Assembly (NCBI RefSeq): GCF_009708175.1 | Contig: NZ_WMBB01000011.1 | Location: 62,001-126,000 of the forward strand | Source of the DNA: Nocardia aurantiaca | GTDB taxonomy: Bacteria; Actinomycetota; Actinomycetes; Mycobacteriales; Mycobacteriaceae | Length of the DNA stretch: 64,000 nt | Direction of reading: 5' to 3' | Part shown: piece after piece, positions 27,718 to 36,234 of the stretch | Layout of the letters: each line of letters opens with the position of its first letter | How positions within the stretch are numbered: position 1 is the stretch's first letter | Position numbers and translations under genes: made by a program | Notes under the pieces: model-generated | What the model was told of the DNA's origin: nothing | Seen by the model: only the letters and a program-made list of their open reading frames with translations | Databases searched by the model: none

Positions 27718-28988
27718 TGCGTGACCCTTTCGCCGGTGTCGGATTCGGAGCTGAGGTCGGTGACCGAAGGCCGGTCGCGGTAGTAGCCGGGCAGCGGTGC
27801 GATCCCGTTGACCAGGAAGTCCCCGATCACCCGCGGCTTGTACACCACGGGGTTGTGCGAGGCGAGGGTGCGAGCGTTGCGCCAGTGCCGATCCAGGTGC
27901 GCGCTGTTGCGCACCACGGAGGAACCGCCGGCATCGAACGCGGAGGTCGCCGCGTCGAGCACTGCCTCGATAATGGCGACCTGGGCAGCGGAAGTGTCGA
28001 GATAGGCACGGGTGTAATCGGATTCGGCGCCGCTGCGGTGTGCGGCCTCCAACCGTTCGGCAGCGTGCAGCAGCAATGTCTCGGCGGTGAGGCGTCGAGA
28101 TTCCAGGCGGCCGATCACACCCAGCACCTCGGGATCGGCGCGGGCCTGCTGAGTGGTCGCGTGCAGGCTGGTCCGGGTCCGATCACGCACGATGGCGGTG
28201 GTCTCGGCGACGATGCTGCGGGCGATTCCGGTCAGATTGGCCAGATGCACGATCTGAACGAACGAGTCCAGACCGCGCAACGATTCCTTGAATCTGCCGA
28301 TGTCTCCATGCGACTCGACCGGTACGTCGTCGAATCTAGTTGTGCCGCTGCCGGTTTGACGTTGCCCGATGCCGTCCCAGTCATCGACATGGGTGACACC
28401 GGGGTGCCGGGCCGGGATGACGACGAAGCCGCGGTCTCCGGCAGCGTCAACGACGGCGGCACGAATGTAGTCGGCGAAGCGGGCCCCGGTGGAATAGAAC
28501 TTGGTACCCGAGACGAACCTTCGGCCGTTTTCGTCGGTGCGAACCCGCGTCGCGATCGCTCCCCATCCACGGTTCGCCGCACCCTCGGCCACCGCCGCCG
28601 CGACCAGCGTCGACGGCTCGGATTGCGCGTTGCCGAAGACGGCACCGCGGCTCACGGCGCGCAGCCAGTGCGATCGCACCTCGGCATCGAACTCCAAGCG
28701 CAGGATCTCGACGGTGGTGAAATGGCCTCGCCAGATCTGCGGGATGTTCGAATCCGCCTCTCCGGCCTCGGCGAGCAATGCGAACAGGGTCGGCAGATCG
28801 ACGTCGAAACCGTCGAACTCGGTCGGCACCCGCAGTCGCCCGAATCCAGCGTCGGCCAGATCCTGGATCAGGGCGTCAGGGTGCTCGGAATTCACATCGC
28901 GGTCACCGGCGCCCGCGGCGAACTCCGAGAGGATCGCGCGAATCCTGATCAGCGCTTCCTCGAGGGTGGCCGGTTGCGTGGTCGTCAT
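27714..28988 (-). CDS. Acyl-CoA dehydrogenase-fold monooxygenase (DszC/SfnB-like)
   Basis: This 424-residue flavoprotein has PQIWRGHFTTVEILRLEFDA near residue 85, GRRFVSGTKFYSTGARFADY near 155, DWDGIGQRQTGSGTTRFDDV near 205 and the DszC/SfnB-type end LDRHWRNARTLASHNPVVYK near 375, followed by GIAPLPGYY. Family members use reduced flavin and oxygen on sulfides or sulfones. It overlaps the ATPase of the third importer upstream and the LLM gene downstream, both by ATGA, so importer and oxygenases are made together. Confidence 0.9.
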   Translation of the reverse strand: MTTTQPATLEEALIRIRAILSEFAAGAGDRDVNSEHPDALIQDLADAGFGRLRVPTEFDGFDVDLPTLFALLAEAGEADSNIPQIWRGHFTTVEILRLEFDAEVRSHWLRAVSRGAVFGNAQSEPSTLVAAAVAEGAANRGWGAIATRVRTDENGRRFVSGTKFYSTGARFADYIRAAVVDAAGDRGFVVIPARHPGVTHVDDWDGIGQRQTGSGTTRFDDVPVESHGDIGRFKESLRGLDSFVQIVHLANLTGIARSIVAETTAIVRDRTRTSLHATTQQARADPEVLGVIGRLESRRLTAETLLLHAAERLEAAHRSGAESDYTRAYLDTSAAQVAIIEAVLDAATSAFDAGGSSVVRNSAHLDRHWRNARTLASHNPVVYKPRVIGDFLVNGIAPLPGYYRDRPSVTDLSSESDTGERVTQ

Positions 28989-30640
28989 GACAATCCTCCA
29001 GGAAGGGTGCGGCCGGCGATGGCATCGAGCAGGCTGATCGTGTAGTCGTCGACGGGGCGAGTGAAAACGTCGTCCACCGGGCCCTGTTCGACGATGCGGC
29101 CGCGTCGCATGACCGCGACGCGGTCCGAGATCGCCCGCACCACCGCCAAGTCGTGGGAGATGAACAGGTAGGTGAGCCCGCGCTCTTCTTGCAGGCCGCG
29201 CAGCAGGTCCAGGATCTGCGCCGCGACCGAGACGTCCAGCGCCGAAATGGGTTCGTCGAGGATGAGGACCTTCGGCTCCAGGATCAGCGCGCGGGCGATG
29301 GCCACCCGCTGGCGCTGCCCGCCGGACAGCTCACCGGGATGCCGGTCGATGAAATCGGCCGGCAGCGCGGCCGCTTCGAGGGCCGCGACGACTCGCTCCG
29401 CGTTGGGTCTGCGGACGCGGCGCAGCCCGCGCCGTGGTTGGAACGACCGCAGCGGTTCATCGACGACGTCGTAGACATCGAAGCGGGGATCGAAGGAGGA
29501 GTACGGGTTCTGATAGACGATCTGCACCTCACGGCGCAATGGCCGAAAACCCTTGCGCCCCAGTCCGGTGACATCGGCGCCGAGGAGCGTCACCTGCCCG
29601 GAGGTCGCCTCGGTGAGACCGGCGATCACCCGCGCGGTGGTGGTCTTGCCGCTGCCGGATTCACCGACCAGCGAGAAGGTTTCGCCGCCGCGAACCCGCA
29701 ACGAGATGCCGTCCACGGCCGCCGCGCCGCCGTATTCCTTGCGCAGCTCGGTGATCTCGATGACCGTCTCGCCTGCCTCCGCGACGGCCGCTCGGGTGCG
29801 GGCGCGAATCGATCGCGTCGGCACGGCATCGAGCAGCCGGCGCGTGTACTCGTGCTGTGGTTGCGCGACAATCTGTTTCGTCGAACCGAACTCCACCAGC
29901 TGCCCGTCGCGCATGACAGCGAGCAGATCGGAACGATCGGCAGCTACCCCGAGGTCGTGGGTCACCAGCACCACGCTGGTGCCGCTGCGGCCGCGGAGGT
30001 CGTCGATCAGATCGAGAACCTGCTTCTGCACCGTCGCGTCCAGTGCCGAGGTCGGCTCATCGGCGATGATGAGATCCGGTTGGGCCGCCACCGCCGCCGC
30101 GATCAGCACCCGTTGGCGCATGCCGCCGGACAGCTCATGCGGATACTGGCGGTAGCGATGGTCCACGTCGGTGAAACCGACCAGCTCGAACAGCTCGTGC
30201 ACCCGGCGACGCCGGGCGTCGGCATCGAGGTCGGTGTGCAGCAGCAGCACATCCTCGACCTGAGGACCGACGCGGCGCACCGGATCCAGTGACAGCCCCG
30301 GATCCTGCGGGATCAGACTCACGGCCCGGCCGCGGATATCGCGCCAGCCTTTGGGCGACAGACCGGTGATCACCCGATCACGGAACATGATCCGGCCACC
30401 GATCACCGCACCGTTGTCCGGAAGCAGCCCGAGAATGGCGTGCGCGGTGGTGGTCTTACCCGAGCCCGACTCCCCCACCAGAGCCAGCACCTGCCCGGGC
30501 GGCAGCTCGAACGAAACCCCCTGCACGACAGGCCGGTAACCACGGCCGACCCGGTATCCGACGGTCAGGTTCTCCACTGCCAGCACCGGTGCGCCGACGG
30601 TGTCCGCTTCCAGGGCCGCGGGCGCATGGGCGACGGTCAT
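28985..30640 (-). CDS. Fused double ABC ATPase (GsiA type), third importer
   Basis: This 551-residue protein contains two nucleotide-binding domains: Walker A GESGSGKT near residue 46 with LSGGMRQR and LIIADEP, then GESGSGKT near 319 with LSGGQRQR and VLILDEPISALDVS. AGGAGG lies 9 bases before ATG 30640. Each half ends in the peptide-importer motif EYTRRLLDA or DYTISLLDA. It energises the permeases at 30637 and 31491. A GsiA-like fused ATPase in all three importers of the island suggests they descend from one ancestor. Confidence 0.94.
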   Translation of the reverse strand: MTVAHAPAALEADTVGAPVLAVENLTVGYRVGRGYRPVVQGVSFELPPGQVLALVGESGSGKTTTAHAILGLLPDNGAVIGGRIMFRDRVITGLSPKGWRDIRGRAVSLIPQDPGLSLDPVRRVGPQVEDVLLLHTDLDADARRRRVHELFELVGFTDVDHRYRQYPHELSGGMRQRVLIAAAVAAQPDLIIADEPTSALDATVQKQVLDLIDDLRGRSGTSVVLVTHDLGVAADRSDLLAVMRDGQLVEFGSTKQIVAQPQHEYTRRLLDAVPTRSIRARTRAAVAEAGETVIEITELRKEYGGAAAVDGISLRVRGGETFSLVGESGSGKTTTARVIAGLTEATSGQVTLLGADVTGLGRKGFRPLRREVQIVYQNPYSSFDPRFDVYDVVDEPLRSFQPRRGLRRVRRPNAERVVAALEAAALPADFIDRHPGELSGGQRQRVAIARALILEPKVLILDEPISALDVSVAAQILDLLRGLQEERGLTYLFISHDLAVVRAISDRVAVMRRGRIVEQGPVDDVFTRPVDDYTISLLDAIAGRTLPGGLS

Positions 30641-31494
30641 GACGACGTCCTCCTGGTGAGATGACGGGAGAGGTGATTCATCGCCAGCACCACTACGACC
30701 ACGGTCAGGCCCGGCCACAACGTGAGCCAGCCGCGGGTGGCGATGTAGTTGCGGCCGTCGGCCACCAGACGGCCCCACTCCGGTTCCGGTGGCTGCGCAC
30801 CGAGACCGAGGAAGCTCAGCGAAGCGATCCAGATGATGGCGATGCCGAACTGCACGGTGATCAGCGAGACCGTCGGACCGACGGAGTTGGGAATCACGTG
30901 GCGCCACAGGATCGCACCGGTCGACGCACCGCTGGTGACAGCCGCGTCGACGTAGTTGCTGGTCCGGGCTTCGAGCACCTGAGCGCGGATCAGGCGTGCG
31001 AACGTGGCCGCCGAGGTCAGGCCCACCGCGATCCCGGCTTGCACGACACCGAAACCGAGCAGCACGACGATGGTGATGGCCAGCAGAAACCCCGGAATCG
31101 ACAGCAAGACGTCGATGACCCGCATGACGAGGCTGTCCGGGAAGCCGCCGAACCAGCCGGCCAGTACACCCAGCACCGAACCGACCACCACACCCACGGC
31201 CACCGCGATGGCCGAACCGCTCAGCGAAGCCCGCGCACCGAAGACGACGCGAGAGTAGAGGTCGCGGCCGAGCTGATCGGTGCCGAACCAGTGTCTGCTC
31301 GACGGCGGACGCAGTTTCGCCGCCGTATCCACCGCGAGCGGATCGAAATCGGTGAACAGCTGCGGCACGATCGCCCACAGCAGGACCAGGCCGACCACGG
31401 TGACAGCGAGCAGCAGGCTCCAGCGCCGTGCCCATCGGTGCGCTGCGGCAACGATATTCGCGCGCCGGGTCGGAGATTCAACAGAACGTGTCAC
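30637..31494 (-). CDS. ABC transporter permease, DppC/GsiD type, third importer
   Basis: This 285-residue permease has a membrane helix at about residues 26-46, then HWFGTDQLGRDLYSRVVFGA near residue 72, coupling-loop residues in RTSNYVDAAVTSGASTGAIL near 175 and SLSFLGLGAQPPEPEWGRLV near 225. It overlaps both neighbours by 4 bases. The 20-residue N-terminal extension rich in Arg and Ala is cytoplasmic and has no known function. Confidence 0.93.
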   Translation of the reverse strand: MTRSVESPTRRANIVAAAHRWARRWSLLLAVTVVGLVLLWAIVPQLFTDFDPLAVDTAAKLRPPSSRHWFGTDQLGRDLYSRVVFGARASLSGSAIAVAVGVVVGSVLGVLAGWFGGFPDSLVMRVIDVLLSIPGFLLAITIVVLLGFGVVQAGIAVGLTSAATFARLIRAQVLEARTSNYVDAAVTSGASTGAILWRHVIPNSVGPTVSLITVQFGIAIIWIASLSFLGLGAQPPEPEWGRLVADGRNYIATRGWLTLWPGLTVVVVVLAMNHLSRHLTRRTSS

Positions 31495-32513
31495 GGCATC
31501 GCCACTTCCACGGGCGGTCGCGGATCGGCGATCGCATTCGACTGTCGCTGCCTCGCAACGCGTTTGGTGGTGCGAGGCGACCTACCGTCCACGAGCACGC
31601 GCGGATCGATGAACGGATACGTCACATCGACGGCGAGATTCACCAGCACGTACGCCGATGTCGACAGCAGCACCACGCCCTGCACCACCGGCAGGTCCTG
31701 GGTGTTGACCGCGCCGACGGTCAGCTGCCCGATACCCTCGCGCGCGAATACCGACTCGGTCACCACCGACCCTGCGATCAACTCGCCCACGGCCAGGCCG
31801 AGCAGAGTCAGCACCGGCAGCGACGAATTGCGAAGTACATCCTTGCGAAAGATGTAGCCGGCTCCGGCACCTTTGGCGCGGAGCACCTGCACGAACGGCT
31901 GGCCTCGCGTGGTGCGGATGGAGGCCGCGAACACCTGAGCCAGCGGTGCGGCGACGAACAGTCCCAGCGTCGCCCCTGGCGCGAGCAACGCCGCGACGCT
32001 GCCGTCATCCACCGAGGGAATCAGGCGCAGCCGGAAGGAAAGCACTTGCAGAGCAACAATTCCCACCACAAACGTAGGCACCGAGGCGAACAAGGCCGGT
32101 GCCGCGCCGAGCAGTTCCCGCAACCACCGCCACGGCACATAGTTCGCCGCCACCGCGACGACGATCGCGAAGACCAGTCCGAACGCCAGCCCGGCCGCAG
32201 TGAGCCGCACGGTGCTGGGCAAGGCATGACCGATCAATTCCCCCACGGCCTTCCCGCTGGTGAGCGAGTAACCGAGGCGGCCGGTGAAGACGCCTGCGAG
32301 ACTGTGCAGATACTGCTGCCAGAGGGGCCGGTCGAGGCCGTAGAACTCGAGCATGACTCGACCGGCCTCGGGGGTGATCTGCGCTTCGGGGTTCTGGATG
32401 CGGTTGGTGACCGAATCACCCGGCAAGGCGCTGAGCAGGATGAAAGACAACGTGTAGGCGGCCCAGAACACCGCGACGGCCTGACCCAGACGCTTCAAGA
32501 TGTAGACGCGCAT
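31491..32513 (-). CDS. ABC transporter permease, DppB/GsiC type, third importer
   Basis: This 340-residue subunit starts with VYILKRLGQAVAVFWAAYTL, has the periplasmic FYGLDRPLWQQYLHSLAGVF segment near residue 55, a coupling loop containing GQPFVQVLRAKGAGAGYIFR near 210 and SVVTESVFAREGIGQL near 255. Helices fill the region from 95 to 300. A 35-residue basic C-terminal tail after the last helix is longer than in the other two DppB-type proteins of the island. It begins 12 bases after the binding-protein stop. Confidence 0.93.
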   Translation of the reverse strand: MRVYILKRLGQAVAVFWAAYTLSFILLSALPGDSVTNRIQNPEAQITPEAGRVMLEFYGLDRPLWQQYLHSLAGVFTGRLGYSLTSGKAVGELIGHALPSTVRLTAAGLAFGLVFAIVVAVAANYVPWRWLRELLGAAPALFASVPTFVVGIVALQVLSFRLRLIPSVDDGSVAALLAPGATLGLFVAAPLAQVFAASIRTTRGQPFVQVLRAKGAGAGYIFRKDVLRNSSLPVLTLLGLAVGELIAGSVVTESVFAREGIGQLTVGAVNTQDLPVVQGVVLLSTSAYVLVNLAVDVTYPFIDPRVLVDGRSPRTTKRVARQRQSNAIADPRPPVEVAMP

Positions 32514-32525
32514 TCCCGCACTCCG

Positions 32526-34163
32526 CTATTCCGAAAGCCAGGTGTCATACAGCCAGGTACGCGCGGTGGATTCGGTACTGAATCCGTGCACATTCGGCGC
32601 GAGACCGAAAACCTGGGTCTCGTCGTAGAGCGGAATCACGTAACCCTCGGAAAACAACCGGTCCTCGATGGCCTGCACCGCGGCGTCGCGTTTGGCCGTA
32701 TCGAATTCGAAGGCCTGTGCGCGCACCAGTCGGTCGAGCTGCTCATCGGGTGCCGGGGAGTGCAGTTCATTGGTGGCGGCGCTGTCGAAGGCCGTACGCA
32801 GCACATCGGCCTCCGCGCGTGAGGTCTGGCCCTGCACCAGAGACCAATTGGCCGGACGCGCGGTCTGGGTCGACTCGTATTCGGTCAGTGACGCCGCGTT
32901 GATCTTCAACTCCACACCGGCCTTACGCCACTGCGACTGCAGCAGCTCGAGCACCGGCTGGGAAACCTGGTAGTAGGGCGCGACCCAGACGTCGAGTTGC
33001 AGTCGCTTGCCGTCCTTGACGCGGATCCCGTCTGCCCCAGGCTTCCAACCGGCCGTCTCCAACAGCGACTTGGCGCGGTTCAGGTCGTAACCCAGGTATC
33101 GGGCGGCGTCGCCCCGGTTCGGGGTGCCCTGCACCAGGATGCTGGTCGGCACCGGATAGCTCGGCGAGAGCACCGTCTTGTTGATCTCCTGCCGGTCGGT
33201 AGCCGCCTGCAGCGCCAGGCGGACGTTCTTGTCCAGCACCGGTGTCGCCGAGTCCAGTTGGAACGACAGCTTGTTCGTCTGCCCCTGGACCGGGAACGCT
33301 TCGATCACCCCGCCGCCCGCGACGACGGTTTCCTCGTCGTAGGGCGCGATATTGCGGGCGATCTGGGCCTCGCCGGACTTCAGCGCACCCACCCGGGTAC
33401 CGGCTTCCGGGACGGTCTTGAACACAACTCGCTCCAGGTACGCCTTGCCCTGATGCCCGGATCCTTCCGGCGCCCAGTTGTAGTCCTCACGGCGCTCGAG
33501 GGTGATTCCGGTTGTGCCGTTGACCGATTCGACCACGAACGGTCCCGAGCCGATCCAGTTCTTGGCTTGGCCTTGGCCGTTGAGATCCTGGTCCAGGAAC
33601 GGCTTGGCCAGAATAGAGCCGGCCCGATAGAACGACGCCACCTGCAAGAATCCGGCATTGGGCTTGGTGAAGGACACTTTCACCGTCAGCGGATCGACGA
33701 CCTCGCTGGATTTGTAGTCGGAGAAGAAGCGGTCCGGCGGAATCCCCAGCCGCGAGTCCCCGAACCCGTGCTGGTCGTAGTTCGCCTTGACGATCGCGGC
33801 GTCGACCGGGTCCCCGTTGCTGAACGTGACGCCCTCACGCAACCGGAAGGTGTACTCGAGTTTGTCATCGCTGATCTGCCAGGACTTCGCCAGCCACGGC
33901 TTGATCGCACCGCTCTTGGGATCCTGCCAGGTGAGACGCTCGGCGAGGTTGTTGGTGACCTGACTGTTGGACCAGATGGAATTGGTCGGCAGCCACCCGG
34001 TGTACTCGATCGGATCGTAGAAGTGCAGTGTGCCACCGGACACCGGATCACCGGCCGGGCCCCCGGACGAGGACGACGAACCACCGCAAGCGGTGAGCGC
34101 TGTCGCCAGGGCTATGGCCACCGTGCCCGCGACCATGAGCTTGCGGAGTCGAGAATTCCTCAT
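32526..34163 (-). CDS. ABC transporter substrate-binding lipoprotein, third importer
   Basis: This 545-residue SBP_bac_5 lipoprotein has a basic N terminus (RNSRLRK), a hydrophobic core and the lipobox ALTAC at about residues 22-26, followed by a Gly/Ser linker. Family features are PWLAKSWQISDDKLEYTFRL near residue 87, REGVTFSNGDP after it and AATDRQEINKTVLSPSYPV near 325. It resembles the second importer's binding protein more than the first (FSDYKSSEVVDPLTVKVSF versus GYTGTEVLDASTVRVSF). It is the first gene of an eleven-gene leftward block; the conserved leader is not obvious upstream. Confidence 0.92.
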   Translation of the reverse strand: MRNSRLRKLMVAGTVAIALATALTACGGSSSSSGGPAGDPVSGGTLHFYDPIEYTGWLPTNSIWSNSQVTNNLAERLTWQDPKSGAIKPWLAKSWQISDDKLEYTFRLREGVTFSNGDPVDAAIVKANYDQHGFGDSRLGIPPDRFFSDYKSSEVVDPLTVKVSFTKPNAGFLQVASFYRAGSILAKPFLDQDLNGQGQAKNWIGSGPFVVESVNGTTGITLERREDYNWAPEGSGHQGKAYLERVVFKTVPEAGTRVGALKSGEAQIARNIAPYDEETVVAGGGVIEAFPVQGQTNKLSFQLDSATPVLDKNVRLALQAATDRQEINKTVLSPSYPVPTSILVQGTPNRGDAARYLGYDLNRAKSLLETAGWKPGADGIRVKDGKRLQLDVWVAPYYQVSQPVLELLQSQWRKAGVELKINAASLTEYESTQTARPANWSLVQGQTSRAEADVLRTAFDSAATNELHSPAPDEQLDRLVRAQAFEFDTAKRDAAVQAIEDRLFSEGYVIPLYDETQVFGLAPNVHGFSTESTARTWLYDTWLSE

Positions 34164-34530
34164 GGCGGTGAAGGCTAGAGCCGCCGAGCCGGAGAACCTC
34201 CCCTTCTGATCGGCAAGAATTCATGCACGATTCCTGAAGTTCGCCTTGAGCCTCCCTGAGCTCGAACCGCCATCCTCGAGAACGCGGAGCTTCGGCCGGA
34301 CACCGCGCTCGCGACACCCGCGCATTCTGCGCGTTCACCACCGCCTGATGCCGCTTCTCCACATAGGCGGCGAAACCATGACCTGCGAGACTGGCCGGAA
34401 AGTCGATCGACACCTTGTCGGTGCGGGCCATCGCCGCCGAACCCTCGAGCATTCGACCCCGGGCTCTCCTGTGGATGCGGGCGGCCGGTGTCGGTTCAGG
34501 GGTCTGCCGGGCGTCGGTAAGGTCGGATCC
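34164..34530. other. Intergenic region with a possible small-gene remnant
   Basis: This 367-base gap lies between the divergent third importer block and the amidase. On the minus strand from an ATG at 34431 the first 25 residues (MARTDKVSIDFPASLAGHGF onward) look protein-like and resemble the start of small ribbon-helix-helix or antitoxin-like proteins, but after about 40 residues the frame turns into low-quality Arg-rich sequence and there is no ribosome site. I treat it as a doubtful remnant. Promoters for both flanking genes must also lie here, but none is clear. Confidence 0.3.
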
Positions 34531-35982
34531 ATGGAGTGGGGTTTTCTTGCGGCCGAAGAGCTTTCGGCCGCGATGCGGGCCGGTGAGGTCAGCTCGGTGG
34601 AGCTGACAGAGGATGCGATCGCCCGCATCGAACGCGACGACAAGGCGATCAACGCGATCTGTGTGAGGGACTTCGACCGTGCGCTGGCCGCCGCGCGCCG
34701 GGCCGATGAGGCACGCGCGCGTGGTGAGGACCGGCCGCTGCTCGGTATTCCGGTGACGGTCAAGGAGTCCTACAACGTCGCCGGGCTGCCCACGACCTGG
34801 GGGATGCCGCGGTACGCCGGCTTTGTGCCTGCCGAGGACGCGGTGGCGGTGTCACGGTTGAAAGCCGCGGGCGCGGTGATTCTCGGCAAGACCAATGTGC
34901 CGTTCATGCTGGGAGATTGGCAGAGCTTCAACGAGATCTACGGCACCACCAACAACCCGTGGGATCACGGTCGCACGTCGGGTGGATCCTCCGGCGGATC
35001 AGCGGCGGCGCTGGCATCGGGATTCGGCTCGCTGTCCATCGGCTCCGACCTCGCGGGTTCTCTGCGCAACCCGGCGCATTTCTGCGGTGTCTACGCGCAC
35101 AAGCCGACGTTCGGGCTGGTGCCGACCCGCGGCATGGTCCCGCCGCCCGCACCGGCGCTACCGTCGGACGGCGATCTCGCCGTCTGCGGTCCGATGGCGC
35201 GCACCGCCCGCGACCTCACATTGCTGCTGGACGTGATGGCGGGGCCGGACCCGCTGACGCTCGGCGTCGCCTATCAGTTGACTCTGCCGCCCGCGCGCCA
35301 CCAGCGGATCTCCGACTTCCGTGTGCTGGTCCTCGACGAGCATCCGCTCATAGCGACCGGGTCCGCTGTGCGGGCCGGGGTGAACCGGGTCGCCGATGCG
35401 CTCGTCGACGGCGGGGCCCGCGTCGAACGACACAGTCCGCTACTGCCCGACCTGACCGAAGCCGCGATGCTCTACGCGTGGTTGCTGAGTTCGCACCAGG
35501 GCGCGCGGATGCCCGCCGAGGCGTACGAGCGGCTGCGGACCCGCGCTGCCGAACCGATCGCGGATGACCAGGGTCTCGACGCCGCGCGGCTGCGCGGCAT
35601 GGTCCTGAGCCACCGCGATTGGATCGAGGCGGACATCCACCGTGAACTGCACCGCCACAGCTGGCGGCGGCTCTTCGCCGAGTTCGATGCCGTGATGTGT
35701 CCGATCACGTCGATTCCCGCGTTTCCGCACGACCACAACCCCGATCGCGGGGAACGACGAATCGACATCGACGGGGTCGAGTACCCCTACATCGATCACT
35801 CCGTATGGGCCGGTCTGGCCACCATGCCCGGACTTCCGGCCACCGCAGTACCGGCGGGCCGCTCCCCGGAGGGACTGCCGGTGGGTGTGCAGCTCATCGG
35901 TCCGATGTTCGAGGACCGCACCCCGCTGCGGCTGGCCGAGCTGCTCGAGCAGAAGATCGGCGGCTTCCAAGCACCGAGCTAG
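34531..35982 (+). CDS. Amidase (amidase-signature family)
   Basis: This 483-residue hydrolase has the Ser-cisSer-Lys triad of the family: the lysine in GIPVTVKESYNVAG near residue 80, the cis-serine in RTSGGSSGGSAAALASGFG near 155, and the nucleophile serine in GSDLAGSLRNPAHFCGVY near 180. Members hydrolyse carboxamides to acids and ammonia. ATG 34531 begins a typical MEWGFLAAEELSAAMRAGEV start; in-frame codons further upstream look non-coding. It is monocistronic on the plus strand. The substrate is unknown; amide-containing peptides or nitriles are possible. Confidence 0.92.
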   Translation: MEWGFLAAEELSAAMRAGEVSSVELTEDAIARIERDDKAINAICVRDFDRALAAARRADEARARGEDRPLLGIPVTVKESYNVAGLPTTWGMPRYAGFVPAEDAVAVSRLKAAGAVILGKTNVPFMLGDWQSFNEIYGTTNNPWDHGRTSGGSSGGSAAALASGFGSLSIGSDLAGSLRNPAHFCGVYAHKPTFGLVPTRGMVPPPAPALPSDGDLAVCGPMARTARDLTLLLDVMAGPDPLTLGVAYQLTLPPARHQRISDFRVLVLDEHPLIATGSAVRAGVNRVADALVDGGARVERHSPLLPDLTEAAMLYAWLLSSHQGARMPAEAYERLRTRAAEPIADDQGLDAARLRGMVLSHRDWIEADIHRELHRHSWRRLFAEFDAVMCPITSIPAFPHDHNPDRGERRIDIDGVEYPYIDHSVWAGLATMPGLPATAVPAGRSPEGLPVGVQLIGPMFEDRTPLRLAELLEQKIGGFQAPS

Positions 35983-36019
35983 GACCTACGCCCGTGGGCG
36001 AGACCCGCTGCGGCGCACG

Positions 36020-36040
36020 GCATCCGCCTCTACCGGATGC
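36020..36040. terminator. Weak hairpin between convergent genes
   Basis: GCATCCG at 36020-36026 pairs with CGGATGC at 36034-36040 around a 7-base loop. It lies 38 bases past the amidase stop in a 252-base convergent gap (35983-36234) that otherwise holds no supported gene. There is no U tract. Confidence 0.4.
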
Positions 36041-36234
36041 GGCGCGAGCGCTTGCGGATCGAGCCACCGCGGCAGCTCTTCGCGCCTGGTCGCGCCGCGG
36101 CCCGGACCCACCGAGCGCGTCGGTGGCCTGCCCGCCCCGGAGAGCCCGGCTCGGCCTTCGCTTTTCCGGGCTGGACGGTGTCGTACAGGCCGTGCGACCG
36201 AACATCTTTCGACCGCACGGCGGTCCGGGCGGGA

